A stretch of 29,349 nt of DNA from JAWLCQ01 sp041687095 (GTDB taxonomy: Bacteria > Planctomycetota > Phycisphaerae > SM23-33): assembly GCA_041687095.1 (NCBI GenBank), contig JAWLCQ010000048.1:1-29349 (forward strand). The letters are read 5' to 3'. The translations under genes were made by a program, and so were the position numbers. Below, piece after piece: positions 6,333 to 14,324 of this stretch. Within the stretch, counting starts at the first letter, position 1, and every line of letters begins with the position of its first letter. The notes beneath the pieces are model-generated. The model did not search any database. It worked only from the letters and a program-made list of their open reading frames with translations, and was not told the origin of the DNA.

Positions 6333-8012
6333 CTATCCCGCGGCCGTCTTGGTGAGGGCGGCGCGGCAGTGGTCGAGGAGTTCACGGACCTTGAAGGGTT
6401 TGAACAGGACGGCCGACAGGCCCTCGCGGTTGGCGCGGACGATGGAGTGGCCCGGGTCATACCCGAAGGCGGTGATGAGGATGACCGCGGTGTCGTCGTG
6501 GGCGGCCTTGGCGGCGGCGAAGACCTCATAGCCGCTCGCCCCGGGCATCTTGATGTCGGAGATCACGAGGTCGTACTGCTTGACGGCGAGGTAGCGGATG
6601 GCCTCGGCCCCGTCGGCGGCGACGTCGACGAGGGCCCCGTAGGGCACGAGCACGTCGCAGACGGTCTGGCGGATGAGTTCCTCGTCGTCGGCGACGAGGA
6701 TGCGCTTGCCCGTCAGGACCGGGTCCTGCTCGATCGGCCCGGCCGTCTCCCCGTCCCCCGCCGTCACGCCCTGCGACACCTGCTGCAGCGACTTGCGGGC
6801 CTGCGTCGCCCACACGATGATCCCGTCGAGCCGGCGGCGGAGGTCATCGTGGCCGATGTAGTCCTCCTGGAGCTGGGCGGCCTCGGTGAGGATGTCGTTG
6901 AGCGGGCCGGTGAGCTGGGCGCAGATGGACCCGCTGACCTGCGTGTGCGTCTCGTGGCGTTCGAAGACCAGCAGCTTCAGCACGTGCAGGGACATCGCGA
7001 CGTACCCGGCGAAGATCTCGGCGAACTGCCGGTCCTCCTCCCCGAACGCCCCCATCCGGTCGCTCTCGACGTTCAGCACGCCGATCACCTTGTCGTGCAG
7101 GCGAAGCGGAACGGTGAGCGAGCTGCAGGCGTTGGGGAGGCACGACTTGTAGCGGGGATCGCTGCGAACGTCGGGGCAGATGTAGCTGCGCCCGGTGGCC
7201 GCGACGTACCCGCTGATGCCGTTATCCACCCCCGTCCCCGCGAAGATCTCGTAGGAGTCGATGTCGCCCCCGAGGCCCTCGAAGACGATGGGCTCGAGGC
7301 GGTTGGTCCGCTCGTCGAGGAGCAGGACCGCGAAGTGCTGGTAGCTGAGGACCTCGCGCGAGCAGCGGATGATGCGGTCCTCGAGCACGCTGAGTCGCTC
7401 GGGGGCGGTGCGGTTGGACAGGGCCCCGAAGTCCAGGCGGACGAGTTCGCGTCCGGCGCGGTCGATGGCGTTGAGCTTCTGCTGCTGGCGGCGTTGCTGG
7501 GTGGCGTTGACGACGACGGCGGCGACCTGCTTGAGCACGCCCTCGCTGTCGCGGACGGGGGAGCAGATGACCTCGTAGTACTGGCCCTCGGTGGGGATGA
7601 GGGAGTGCTTGCGCCCGCGGTGGTCGCCCGCGGGGGCGCGGGTGGCGAACTGCTCGTAGGCGTCGCGGCAGAGGCGGCGGAGGGGGTCGAGGACCTCGCG
7701 GGGGAACTCGCGGGCACGGCGGTTGGCCCAGACCAGTTCCCCCCCGGCCCCGACGACGACCACGCCATCGCCGACGGTGTCGAGGACGACGGCGGCGCGC
7801 TGCGTGACGACCCCGCGCTCCAGCGGCAGGAAGTCCCCGGTATCGGCGAGGACGGCGTCGAAGCGGTGATCGCGGAGGGCATCGATCGCCTGGTCGAGAT
7901 CGGCGACGACGTGGACGTCAAAGGCGGTGCGGAGAGAGTCGAGCAGATCGCCGGACTTGAAGTTCGGCCCACTCAGCACCAACAGCTTGCGGAGATCGGT
8001 TTCGTTGGCCAT
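6333..8012 (-). CDS. PAS-GAF-receiver protein with a degenerate histidine kinase core
   Basis: The 559-residue cytoplasmic protein starts with a receiver-like fold lacking the acidic pair (LRKLLVLSGPNF), then a PAS-like region (about 70-185), a GAF domain (about 215-370; ends in the typical VPLRLHDKVIGVLNVES), a helical segment resembling a kinase dimerisation domain, and a C-terminal receiver (436-559) with the DDEE acidic pocket, phospho-acceptor Asp486 (VISDIKMPG) and Lys538 (FKPF). In the helical segment the usual HELxxPL reads AQLTGPL, so the phospho-accepting His is absent, and there is no ATPase domain. It should receive phosphate rather than make it. Start at the ATG at 8012 follows AGGT and lies downstream of a good promoter. 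The partner kinase is unknown; the kinases at 24400 and 26852 are candidates in the window. Confidence 0.8.
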   Translation of the reverse strand: MANETDLRKLLVLSGPNFKSGDLLDSLRTAFDVHVVADLDQAIDALRDHRFDAVLADTGDFLPLERGVVTQRAAVVLDTVGDGVVVVGAGGELVWANRRAREFPREVLDPLRRLCRDAYEQFATRAPAGDHRGRKHSLIPTEGQYYEVICSPVRDSEGVLKQVAAVVVNATQQRRQQQKLNAIDRAGRELVRLDFGALSNRTAPERLSVLEDRIIRCSREVLSYQHFAVLLLDERTNRLEPIVFEGLGGDIDSYEIFAGTGVDNGISGYVAATGRSYICPDVRSDPRYKSCLPNACSSLTVPLRLHDKVIGVLNVESDRMGAFGEEDRQFAEIFAGYVAMSLHVLKLLVFERHETHTQVSGSICAQLTGPLNDILTEAAQLQEDYIGHDDLRRRLDGIIVWATQARKSLQQVSQGVTAGDGETAGPIEQDPVLTGKRILVADDEELIRQTVCDVLVPYGALVDVAADGAEAIRYLAVKQYDLVISDIKMPGASGYEVFAAAKAAHDDTAVILITAFGYDPGHSIVRANREGLSAVLFKPFKVRELLDHCRAALTKTAAG

Positions 8013-8040
8013 TGCTACCTGCCTGACGAGGAATTCATCA

Positions 8041-8069
8041 ATACTAGGATAAGTTCCCAGCAGGGTCAA
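8041..8069 (-). promoter_or_regulatory. Promoter of the PAS-GAF-receiver gene
   Basis: On the minus strand TTGACC (8069-8064), a 17-bp spacer and TAGTAT (8046-8041) precede the ATG at 8012 by 28 nt. This separates the gene from the ATP synthase operon that ends just upstream. Confidence 0.65.
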
Positions 8070-8076
8070 TGCCAAT

Positions 8077-8095
8077 CGTAGGGGAACCCCCTACG
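8077..8095 (-). terminator. Hairpin directly after atpC
   Basis: CGTAGGGG (8077-8084) and CCCCTACG (8088-8095) pair perfectly over a 3-nt loop, abutting the atpC stop codon at 8096. A U-rich tail is missing, so it is either a weak or Rho-assisted terminator or an mRNA 3'-end stabiliser for the ATP synthase transcript. Confidence 0.5.
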
Positions 8096-8551
8096 CTATT
8101 CCTCGTCCATCCCACGGGCGGCGGTGCGGCGGGCGGGTTTGCGGAGCTTCTGGACGAGGCGGAACTTGGTTTGGGCGGCGGCGATGTGGCGGGAGCGGAC
8201 GGTCACCTCCTCCGGGGTGGCCGCGGGCAGGCGGCGGGCCCGCTCGATGTCCTCCCACGCCTCCTCGGCGTCGATCTGCTCGAGCGGAATGCACTCATCG
8301 GCGAGGATGGTCATGCGGTTCTCGCGGACCTGGGCGAACCCCCCGGCGAGGTAGTAGACCTTGCGGTCCCCGCTCTCGGACTGCACGGTGAACGGCCCCC
8401 CGCCGATGGCCGCCAGCAGCGGGGAGCGGTTGGCCAGCACGCCCACCATCCCGTCCGCCCCGGGAAACATCACCATCGACGCCCGCCCCTCATACCGCAC
8501 CCCTTCGGGGGTGAAGACCTCATACGCGAATGTCCGCCGATACTCCGCCAT
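8096..8551 (-). CDS. atpC: F1 ATP synthase epsilon subunit
   Basis: The 151-residue protein has the N-terminal beta-sandwich of epsilon (FEVFTPEG-like YEVFTPEGVRYEG, PGADGMVGVLANRSPLLAAIGGG, and KVYYLAGGFAQVRENRMTILAD) followed by a two-helix C-terminal domain with an additional basic tail. It couples the F1 rotor to the c-ring and can inhibit ATP hydrolysis. It is the last gene of the operon but is separated from atpD by a nitroreductase gene. Only a weak GAGAG-like ribosome-binding site precedes the ATG. Confidence 0.93.
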   Translation of the reverse strand: MAEYRRTFAYEVFTPEGVRYEGRASMVMFPGADGMVGVLANRSPLLAAIGGGPFTVQSESGDRKVYYLAGGFAQVRENRMTILADECIPLEQIDAEEAWEDIERARRLPAATPEEVTVRSRHIAAAQTKFRLVQKLRKPARRTAARGMDEE

Positions 8552-8656
8552 GACTCACTCTCACTACCAGGCCCGGGACGCAAAAGAGCATTGTACCGCG
8601 CCGCACTCCCCGCGTGCGATGACAAGGACGCATTTCGCCGTCCGCCCCCGCCGCGA

Positions 8657-9166
8657 TCAGCGGAAGCGGTCGTGGCAGACCAGGTCGTCCAGGGGCTTGC
8701 GGGGCTTCTCGGCGGGGTCGGACGCGGGGTGGCCCAGGGGCATCAGCTCGATGATGCGGGCGGAGGCAGGCACGTTGAGGACCTTGGAGCACTTCTCCTG
8801 GTCGAAGTGCCCGATCCAGCACGTCCCGAGCCCTTCGGCGGCGGCGGCGAGGGCGATGTGGTCCAGGACGATCGCGCAGTCCACGGGGTCGGTGGGGACC
8901 TTGCAGAACATCGCGTCGGCGGGGGTGAGCCCGATCATCGCCAGCAGCACCGGCGCCTGCCCGACGAAGGGCTGCCCGGCGGCTTCGGCGACCTGCTTGC
9001 GAAGGGAGGCGTCGCGGACGACGATCAGCTTCCACTGCTGGCGGTTCCGCGCGGTCGGCGCTGAGCGCCCCGCCTGGAGGATGCGTTCGAGCACGTCGTC
9101 GGAGACGGGGGCGTCGGTGTACGCGCGGACGCTGCAGCGGCGGCGAATGGCGTCGTAGAGATCCAT
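8657..9166 (-). CDS. Nitroreductase family flavoprotein
   Basis: The 169-residue protein is a short FMN-dependent nitroreductase. Recognisable features are the N-terminal RRRCSVRAYTDAPV (FMN phosphate contacts), QAGRSAPTARNRQQWKLIVV, and the C-terminal LGTCWIGHFDQEK with GHPASDPAEKPRKPLDDLV. Such enzymes reduce nitro groups, quinones or flavins with NAD(P)H; the physiological substrate is not evident. AAAGGAG lies 9 nt before the ATG and a TATACT -10 box lies further upstream, so it probably has its own promoter although it sits between atpD and atpC. It has no known role in ATP synthase assembly. Confidence 0.9.
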   Translation of the reverse strand: MDLYDAIRRRCSVRAYTDAPVSDDVLERILQAGRSAPTARNRQQWKLIVVRDASLRKQVAEAAGQPFVGQAPVLLAMIGLTPADAMFCKVPTDPVDCAIVLDHIALAAAAEGLGTCWIGHFDQEKCSKVLNVPASARIIELMPLGHPASDPAEKPRKPLDDLVCHDRFR

Positions 9167-9195
9167 GGTGCGGCTCCTTTCGTTCTTGCGGGGAC

Positions 9196-9201
9196 AGTAT
9201 A
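9196..9201 (-). promoter_or_regulatory. Candidate -10 box for the nitroreductase gene
   Basis: TATACT on the minus strand (9201-9196) is placed about 30 nt before the nitroreductase ATG and just ahead of its strong AAAGGAG site. The matching -35 hexamer, TGTTCC at 17 bp, is poor. It may allow expression of the nitroreductase and atpC independent of the upstream operon. Confidence 0.4.
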
Positions 9202-9239
9202 GCCTCGGGAGGGACTGGGGAACAGGCACTGGGGGAGGG

Positions 9240-9324
9240 AGGTGAGAGGTGAGAGGGTAGAGGTGAGAGTCCGGAGGGACGCGTCCCGCGAGCACTCTCA
9301 CCTCTAACCTCTAACCTCTCACCT
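9240..9324. repeat. Inverted heptamer-array element after atpD
   Basis: Two 31-nt arms built from GGTGAGA/GGTTAGA heptamers face each other: 9240-9270 and 9294-9324 are reverse complements at 29 of 31 positions. The 23-nt loop starts CCGGAGGGAC and contains the perfect 12-bp palindrome GGGACGCGTCCC (9276-9287). In RNA this is a very long hairpin starting 5 nt after the atpD stop codon. The element between hydB and hydA (22259-22371) has the same heptamers and the same CCGGAGGGAC core. Confidence 0.9.
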
Positions 9325-9329
9325 GTTCC

Positions 9330-10784
9330 TCACGCCCTCGCCTCTCCGCGGGCGGCGGCGCCGATGCGTTTGGCTTGTTCGGCGGCCTCCTCGATGGCCC
9401 CGACGTACATGAAGGCGGCCTCGGGGAGGTGGTCCCACTTGCCCTCGCAGATCTCGCGGAAGCTGCGGACGGTCTCGGCCAGCGGGGTGTAGCGCCCCTC
9501 CTTGCCGGTGAAGACCTCCGCGACGAGGAAGGGCTGGGAGAGGAAGCGTTCGATCCGCCGGGCGCGGGCGACGAGCTTCTGGTCGTCCTCGCTCAACTCC
9601 TCCACGCCCAGGATCGCGATGATGTCCTGCAGCTCGCGGTAGCGCTGGAGGATCTGCTGCACCCGCCGCGCCGTGTCATAATGCTCCTGCCCCACCAGCG
9701 ACGGGTCGAGGATGCGCGACGAACTCGTCAGCGGGTCGATGGCCGGGTAGATCCCCTTCTCCACGATCCCGCGGTCGAGCGTGATGAACGCGTCGAGGTG
9801 CGTGATCGCCGTCGCCGGGGCGGGATCCGTCATGTCGTCGGCGGGGACGTAGATGGCCTGCACGGACGTGATGGCGCCCGAGCGGGTGGACGTGATCCGC
9901 TCCTGCAGCTCGCCCATCTCCGTGGCGAGGGTGGGCTGGTAGCCCACGGCCGAGGGCATCCGCCCCAGCAGCGCCGACACCTCCGACCCCGCCTGCGAGA
10001 AGCGGAAGATGTTGTCGATGAACAGGAGGGTCTCGGCGCCCTGGTCGCGGAAGTACTCGGCGACGGTGAGGGCGGAGAGGGCGACGCGGAGGCGGGCCCC
10101 CGGGGGCTCGTTCATCTGCCCGAAGACCATGACGGTCCGGTCGATGAGCTTCTGCCCCGTCTTGCCGATCTCCATCTCCTGCATCTCGAGCCAGATGTCG
10201 TTGCCCTCGCGGGTCCGCTCCCCCACGCCCGCGAAGACGCTGTAGCCCCCGTGCTCCGTCGCGATGCGGGTGATGAGTTCCTGGATGATCATCGTCTTGC
10301 CCGTCCCCGCACCGCCGAACAACCCCGTCTTGCCGCCGCGCACGAACGGGGCCAGCAGATCGATGACCTTGATGCCCGTCTCGAACAGCTCGCTTTTGGG
10401 GGTCAGGGCGGCGAACAGGGGAGGGGCGGCGTGGATGGAGCGGTACTGCTCCGCCACCACGGGCGGCCCGCCGTCGACGGGCTCGCCCAGGACGTTGAAC
10501 ACGCGTCCCAGCACCGCCTCCCCGACGGGCATCTCGACGGACTTGCCCGTGTTGACGACGGGCATCCCGCGGGTGAGCCCGTCGGTGGCGCCCAGGGCCA
10601 CGCAGCGGACGCGCCCCCCGCCGAGGTGCTGCTGCACCTCCCCCACCAGGTGGATGGGCACGGGGGCGTCGGGGGCGTCCACCCGCAGGGCGTTGTAGAT
10701 CGCCGGGACGTGGTCCTCGGCGAATTCGGCGTCGAAGGTCGATCCGATCACCTGCGTGATCCGTCCGGTTGCGTTGTCGGTCAT
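9330..10784 (-). CDS. atpD: F1 ATP synthase beta subunit
   Basis: The 484-residue catalytic subunit carries the P-loop GGAGTGKT (residues 157-164; the usual fifth residue Val is Thr here), GERTREGNDIWLEM with the catalytic Glu, LLFIDNIFRFSQAGSEVSALLGRMPSAVGYQPTLA, and DDMTDPAPATAITHLDAF. It binds and converts ADP plus phosphate to ATP at the membrane-attached F1 head. The ATG overlaps the atpG stop as ATGA, so translation is coupled. Length is normal. It is followed immediately by a long heptamer hairpin rather than by atpC. Confidence 0.97.
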   Translation of the reverse strand: MTDNATGRITQVIGSTFDAEFAEDHVPAIYNALRVDAPDAPVPIHLVGEVQQHLGGGRVRCVALGATDGLTRGMPVVNTGKSVEMPVGEAVLGRVFNVLGEPVDGGPPVVAEQYRSIHAAPPLFAALTPKSELFETGIKVIDLLAPFVRGGKTGLFGGAGTGKTMIIQELITRIATEHGGYSVFAGVGERTREGNDIWLEMQEMEIGKTGQKLIDRTVMVFGQMNEPPGARLRVALSALTVAEYFRDQGAETLLFIDNIFRFSQAGSEVSALLGRMPSAVGYQPTLATEMGELQERITSTRSGAITSVQAIYVPADDMTDPAPATAITHLDAFITLDRGIVEKGIYPAIDPLTSSSRILDPSLVGQEHYDTARRVQQILQRYRELQDIIAILGVEELSEDDQKLVARARRIERFLSQPFLVAEVFTGKEGRYTPLAETVRSFREICEGKWDHLPEAAFMYVGAIEEAAEQAKRIGAAARGEARA

Positions 10785-11671
10785 TCCTGCATCCCTTCGC
10801 TGCCGCCCATGATCTCGGCAAGCTCGTTGGTGATCTGGCCCTGGCGGGTGCGGTTGTACCGCACCGTCAGGTGGCGGATCATCTCGTCCGCATTCTCCGT
10901 CGCCGCCCGCATCGCGCTCATCCGGGCGACCTGCTCCGACACGGCCGCGTCCAGGAAACACTGGTACAGCCGCACCCGCACCAGGGCGGGCAGGAGCGTG
11001 TCGAGGATCTCGGCGGGCGAGGGGAGCATCTCGTACTCCTCGCGCTCCATGCCCTCAGGCAGCACCTCAGGGGGGCGCTCCAGGTTGCTCAGGGGCAGGA
11101 CCTGCGCGATCGCCGCCTGCTGGCGGGCGGAGGAGATGAACTGCATGTACGCCACCTCGACCCCGCTGATCGTCCCGGCGGTGAAGGCGGCGGTGAGGCG
11201 GTCGGCGAGGTCGGAGATGACGCTGAACTCGGGGGTCTGGTCGAACTGCGTGTAGGCCTGCTCCAGCGGGCATCCCGCCCCCCGCAGCGCCGCAATGCCC
11301 TTTTTGCCCGACGCGTGGACGAGGACCTCGTAGTCCTCGGACAGGAGCTGCGCCCGCCGCTGCATCGCCAGGCGGACGACGGAGCTGTTGTAGGCCCCGG
11401 CGAGCCCGCGGTTGCCCGTGAGCACGAACAGCACGTCGCGCTTCACGTCCGCCCGCCCGTCGATGAGCACGTGGCGCAACTGCCCCTCGGGCGCGCGGGC
11501 GAGGAGGTCGGCGACCAGGTCCGTCGCCCGCTGCGTGTACGGGTGCAACGCCGTCACGCGATTGTGCGACTGGCGAAACCTCGCCGTCGACACCATCTCC
11601 ATCGTCTTGGTCACCGTCCGAATGTTCCGGATGGAGCGGACGTGGTTGAGGATTTTTCGTGCTTTGGCCAC
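10781..11671 (-). CDS. atpG: F1 ATP synthase gamma subunit
   Basis: The 296-residue rotor subunit begins MAKARKILNHVRSIRNIRTVTKTMEMVSTARF, the typical N-terminal helix that threads the alpha3beta3 head, and ends with the matching C-terminal helix SAMRAATENADEMIRHLTVRYNRTRQGQITNELAEIMGG. The Rossmann-like middle domain includes LTGNRGLAGAYN. It connects the c-ring to catalysis. It is separated from atpA by 305 bp that hold a heptamer-bounded repeat, unusual for an otherwise tightly packed operon, and its stop overlaps the atpD start by 4 bp. Confidence 0.96.
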   Translation of the reverse strand: MAKARKILNHVRSIRNIRTVTKTMEMVSTARFRQSHNRVTALHPYTQRATDLVADLLARAPEGQLRHVLIDGRADVKRDVLFVLTGNRGLAGAYNSSVVRLAMQRRAQLLSEDYEVLVHASGKKGIAALRGAGCPLEQAYTQFDQTPEFSVISDLADRLTAAFTAGTISGVEVAYMQFISSARQQAAIAQVLPLSNLERPPEVLPEGMEREEYEMLPSPAEILDTLLPALVRVRLYQCFLDAAVSEQVARMSAMRAATENADEMIRHLTVRYNRTRQGQITNELAEIMGGSEGMQE

Positions 11672-11715
11672 ACTACCACCTATCCCACGCGGAGAAAGCA
11701 GGGCGATTGCGGAGT

Positions 11716-11975
11716 TCGGATTTCGGATTTGCCTCGGCAGCGATCAGGCGCCTCCTTGCAAGTTCGGACGCCGCCGCCAACACGCTGTCCGAAAGGCAGC
11801 GGGGATGCAGGGGATACAGGGGATGAGGAGAAGAAACCGGAATACGCGTCATGGCTTCGCTTCCGCTTCCATCCCTTGCATCCCCGCTTGTTTCCTCGGA
11901 TTGTGCGGGAATCCGCGCTCGATCTGCGGAGGGGACGTCGAATCCTCACCCACGCAAATCCGAAATCCGAAATCC
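11716..11975. repeat. Heptamer-bounded element between atpA and atpG
   Basis: TTCGGATTTCGGATTTGC (11716-11733) is the exact reverse complement of 11954-11971, and the right array continues to 11975, 1 nt before the atpA stop region. Both are GGATTTC tandem heptamers. The core of about 220 bp contains a GATGCAGGGGATACAGGGGATGAGG stretch in pieces (near 11804-11828) with a partial complement near 11870-11888, and the GCGGAGGGGACG...CCCACGCAAA segment (11922-11956) that recurs at 6279-6322. No gene is seen in it. It must be transcribed within the ATP synthase mRNA. Confidence 0.8.
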
Positions 11976-11976
11976 A

Positions 11977-13716
11977 TCACTCTTCCCCCCCCACCACCGG
12001 AACGGGAGGCTCTTCCGCATGCCCCGCCGCCTTGCGACGGGCCTTGCGTTCCCTGCGGTACTCCCCGTCCTTGTACTCGTCGACGACGAACGTCAGCCGG
12101 CGACGACGTTCGGGGGGGAGGCTCTGGTCGGCGGTCATCTCGGCGTAGAGGTCCGCGTGCTCGCCCCGCACGTACGCCAGCAGCCCGCGCTCGAAGTGCG
12201 GGATCTCCTCCGGCGGCAGGTCGTCCAGCACTCCGCGGACGCCCGCGAAGATCGCGATCACCTGGTCCATCGCCGCCCGCGGTTCGTACTGCGGCTGCGT
12301 GAGCAGGCGAACCATCCGCTGCCCGCGCTGCAACTGCTGCTCGGCCGCGGGGTCAAGCTCCACGCCCAGTTGGGCAAACGTCTCCAGTTCGCGGTACGCC
12401 GCCAGGTCCAACCGCAGGCTCGCGGCCACCGTCTTCATCGCCGGATGCGCCGCCTTATAGCCCACGCGCGACACGCTGATGCCCACGTTGACGGCCGGGC
12501 GGACGCCCTGGAAGAACAGCGACGGTTCGAGGTAGATCTGCCCGTCGGTGATGGAGATCAGGTTCGTGGGGATGTACGCCGACACCTCGCCCTCCTGCGT
12601 TTCGCAGATGGGCAGGGCGGTCATGGACCCGCCGCTGTCGGCCTGGCGGTGGAGCTTGAGGCGGTCCTTGTCCGCGCGGGCGTCGAGGTCCTTCATCGCC
12701 CGCGCCTTGCCCTGGGGACCCACGTACTCCTGGCCGTTGACGCCCTGGACCCCGCGGGCGGACTCGGGGGTGTCGAGCGGGGCGAGGACGTAGCGGTCGG
12801 CGAGCTTGCAGGCGCGCTCCAGCAGGCGGGAGTGCAGGTAGAACACGTCGCCCGGGTACGCCTCGCGCCCGGGGGGGCGGCGGAGCAGGAGCGAGATCTG
12901 CCGGTAGGCGGCCGCCTGCTTGGACAGGTCGTCGTAGACCACCAGGGTGGGCTTGCCGTGGGTGTACATGAAGTACTCGGCGATGGCGGCCCCGGCGTAG
13001 GGGGCGACGTACTGCAGGGGGGCGGGGTCGCTGCTGGACGCGGAGACCACCACCGTGTTCGCCAGGGCCCCGTGGGCCTTGAGCACCTCCACGATGGACG
13101 CGACGGTGGACTCCTTCTGCCCGATCGCGACGTAGACGCAGATCACGCCCTTGTCGCGCTGGTTGATGATGGCGTCGACGGCGATGGCGGTCTTGCCCGT
13201 CTTGCGGTCGCCGATGATCAGCTCGCGCTGCCCCCGCCCGATGGGGGTCATCGAGTCCACGGCCTTGACGCCCGTTTCGAGGGGTTCGGTGACGGGCTGC
13301 CGCCCCGCGATGCCCGGGGCGATCAGTTCCAGCGGGCGCGTGCGGTCGGTCACGACGGGCCCCGCGTCGTCGAGGGGGGTGCCCAGGGGGTCCACGACGC
13401 GCCCGAGCAGGGCCTCGCCCACGGGCACCTCGAGCAGGCGGCCCGTGGCGGTGACCGTGTCGCCCTCGCGGACCTGCGTGCTGGAGCCGTAGATGACGGC
13501 CCCGATGGAGCTTTCCTCGAGGTTGAAGACCTGGCCCATGGCGCCGGACTCGAACTCGAGGAGTTCACCCGCCATCGCCTCGGAGAGCCCGAAGATCTGG
13601 GCGATCCCGTCGCCCACTTCCAGGACGCGTCCGACGCGGGAGACGTCGGCGGTGGAGCGGTACTGGGCGATCTCCTCGCGGAGAACGCGAACGATTTCAT
13701 CGGTGCGGAACTTCAT
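11977..13716 (-). CDS. atpA: F1 ATP synthase alpha subunit with insertion and extended C-terminus
   Basis: The 579-residue protein is clearly longer than the usual ~505. Core features are the P-loop GDRKTGKT (169-176; usual GDRQTGKT), YDDLSKQAAAYRQISLLLRRPPGREAYPGD, SITDGQIYLE and the arginine finger Arg417 in VGISVSRVG. The extra length is in two places: residues about 309-360, a segment between RACKLADRYV and GGSMTALPI where most bacteria have only about 20 residues, and a basic then acidic tail after ADQSLPPERRRRL. Its ATG overlaps the atpH stop by 4 bp. It supplies the non-catalytic nucleotide sites of the F1 head. The insertion may be lineage-typical; I cannot compare here. Confidence 0.95.
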   Translation of the reverse strand: MKFRTDEIVRVLREEIAQYRSTADVSRVGRVLEVGDGIAQIFGLSEAMAGELLEFESGAMGQVFNLEESSIGAVIYGSSTQVREGDTVTATGRLLEVPVGEALLGRVVDPLGTPLDDAGPVVTDRTRPLELIAPGIAGRQPVTEPLETGVKAVDSMTPIGRGQRELIIGDRKTGKTAIAVDAIINQRDKGVICVYVAIGQKESTVASIVEVLKAHGALANTVVVSASSSDPAPLQYVAPYAGAAIAEYFMYTHGKPTLVVYDDLSKQAAAYRQISLLLRRPPGREAYPGDVFYLHSRLLERACKLADRYVLAPLDTPESARGVQGVNGQEYVGPQGKARAMKDLDARADKDRLKLHRQADSGGSMTALPICETQEGEVSAYIPTNLISITDGQIYLEPSLFFQGVRPAVNVGISVSRVGYKAAHPAMKTVAASLRLDLAAYRELETFAQLGVELDPAAEQQLQRGQRMVRLLTQPQYEPRAAMDQVIAIFAGVRGVLDDLPPEEIPHFERGLLAYVRGEHADLYAEMTADQSLPPERRRRLTFVVDEYKDGEYRRERKARRKAAGHAEEPPVPVVGGEE

Positions 13717-14321
13717 GGTTCCTGCGTGTCCTTCCAGGCGACGTCGTCGGCGCGGCGCGCGAGCGACTCGTGCATGCGAATGATCTCCCCCGCCAGCGAG
13801 GCATCGTACACGCGGTCGCCCACGTGGACGACCAGGCCCCCCAGGATCCGCTCATCCACCCGCCGGCGGAGGACGGGCGGGGCGCCCAGGACCCCGGCGA
13901 GGACGTCGGCGATGCGGTGGGCGTCGGCGTCCTCCAGCTCGAAGGCCGTCGTGATGATGACCTCGACGCGGCCCTGGCGGCGTTGGAGGCCGAGGCGAAA
14001 CTCCTCCGCGACAGGGCGCAGGAGGAACAGGCGGTCGTTGCGGGCCATCACGAACAGCAGGCCCGTGACGAGGTCGTCGGTGCGCCCGGCGAAGACGCGT
14101 TCGACGAACGCCACCCGCTCCCGCCTCGTCCGGGTCGCGGGGGCGAGCAGCCCCGCGATGCCCTCGATCTGCTCGGGGAGCTGGGCGAGGGCGGCGAGTT
14201 CCTCGGCGACGGCGGCGGCGCGGGCGTCGTCGGGGATCAGTTCCAGCAGCGCCCGGGCATACGCGCCGCCCAGCAGGGCGACCTCGGGGTCGAGCACGCT
14301 GGACAGGCGGGGGGGGGGCAT
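13713..14321 (-). CDS. atpH: F1 ATP synthase delta subunit
   Basis: The 202-residue protein belongs to the delta/OSCP family that ties the top of F1 to the b-subunit stalk. The N-terminal helical bundle (LLGGAYARALLELIP, RTRRERVAFVERVFAGRTDDLVTGLLFVMARNDRL) and the C-terminal signature VDERILGGLVVHVGDRVYDASLAGEI are both visible. The gene starts 3 bp after atpF ends and overlaps atpA by 4 bp. The last ~15 residues (DDVAWKDTQEP) extend slightly beyond the usual end. Confidence 0.94.
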   Translation of the reverse strand: MPPPRLSSVLDPEVALLGGAYARALLELIPDDARAAAVAEELAALAQLPEQIEGIAGLLAPATRTRRERVAFVERVFAGRTDDLVTGLLFVMARNDRLFLLRPVAEEFRLGLQRRQGRVEVIITTAFELEDADAHRIADVLAGVLGAPPVLRRRVDERILGGLVVHVGDRVYDASLAGEIIRMHESLARRADDVAWKDTQEP

Positions 14322-14324
14322 GGA

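Noticed and set aside
8017..8040. Short reading frame MNSSSGR between the promoter and the PAS-GAF-receiver gene
   Set aside because: Its ATG is only 2 nt from the -10 box, so it would lie upstream of the expected transcription start.
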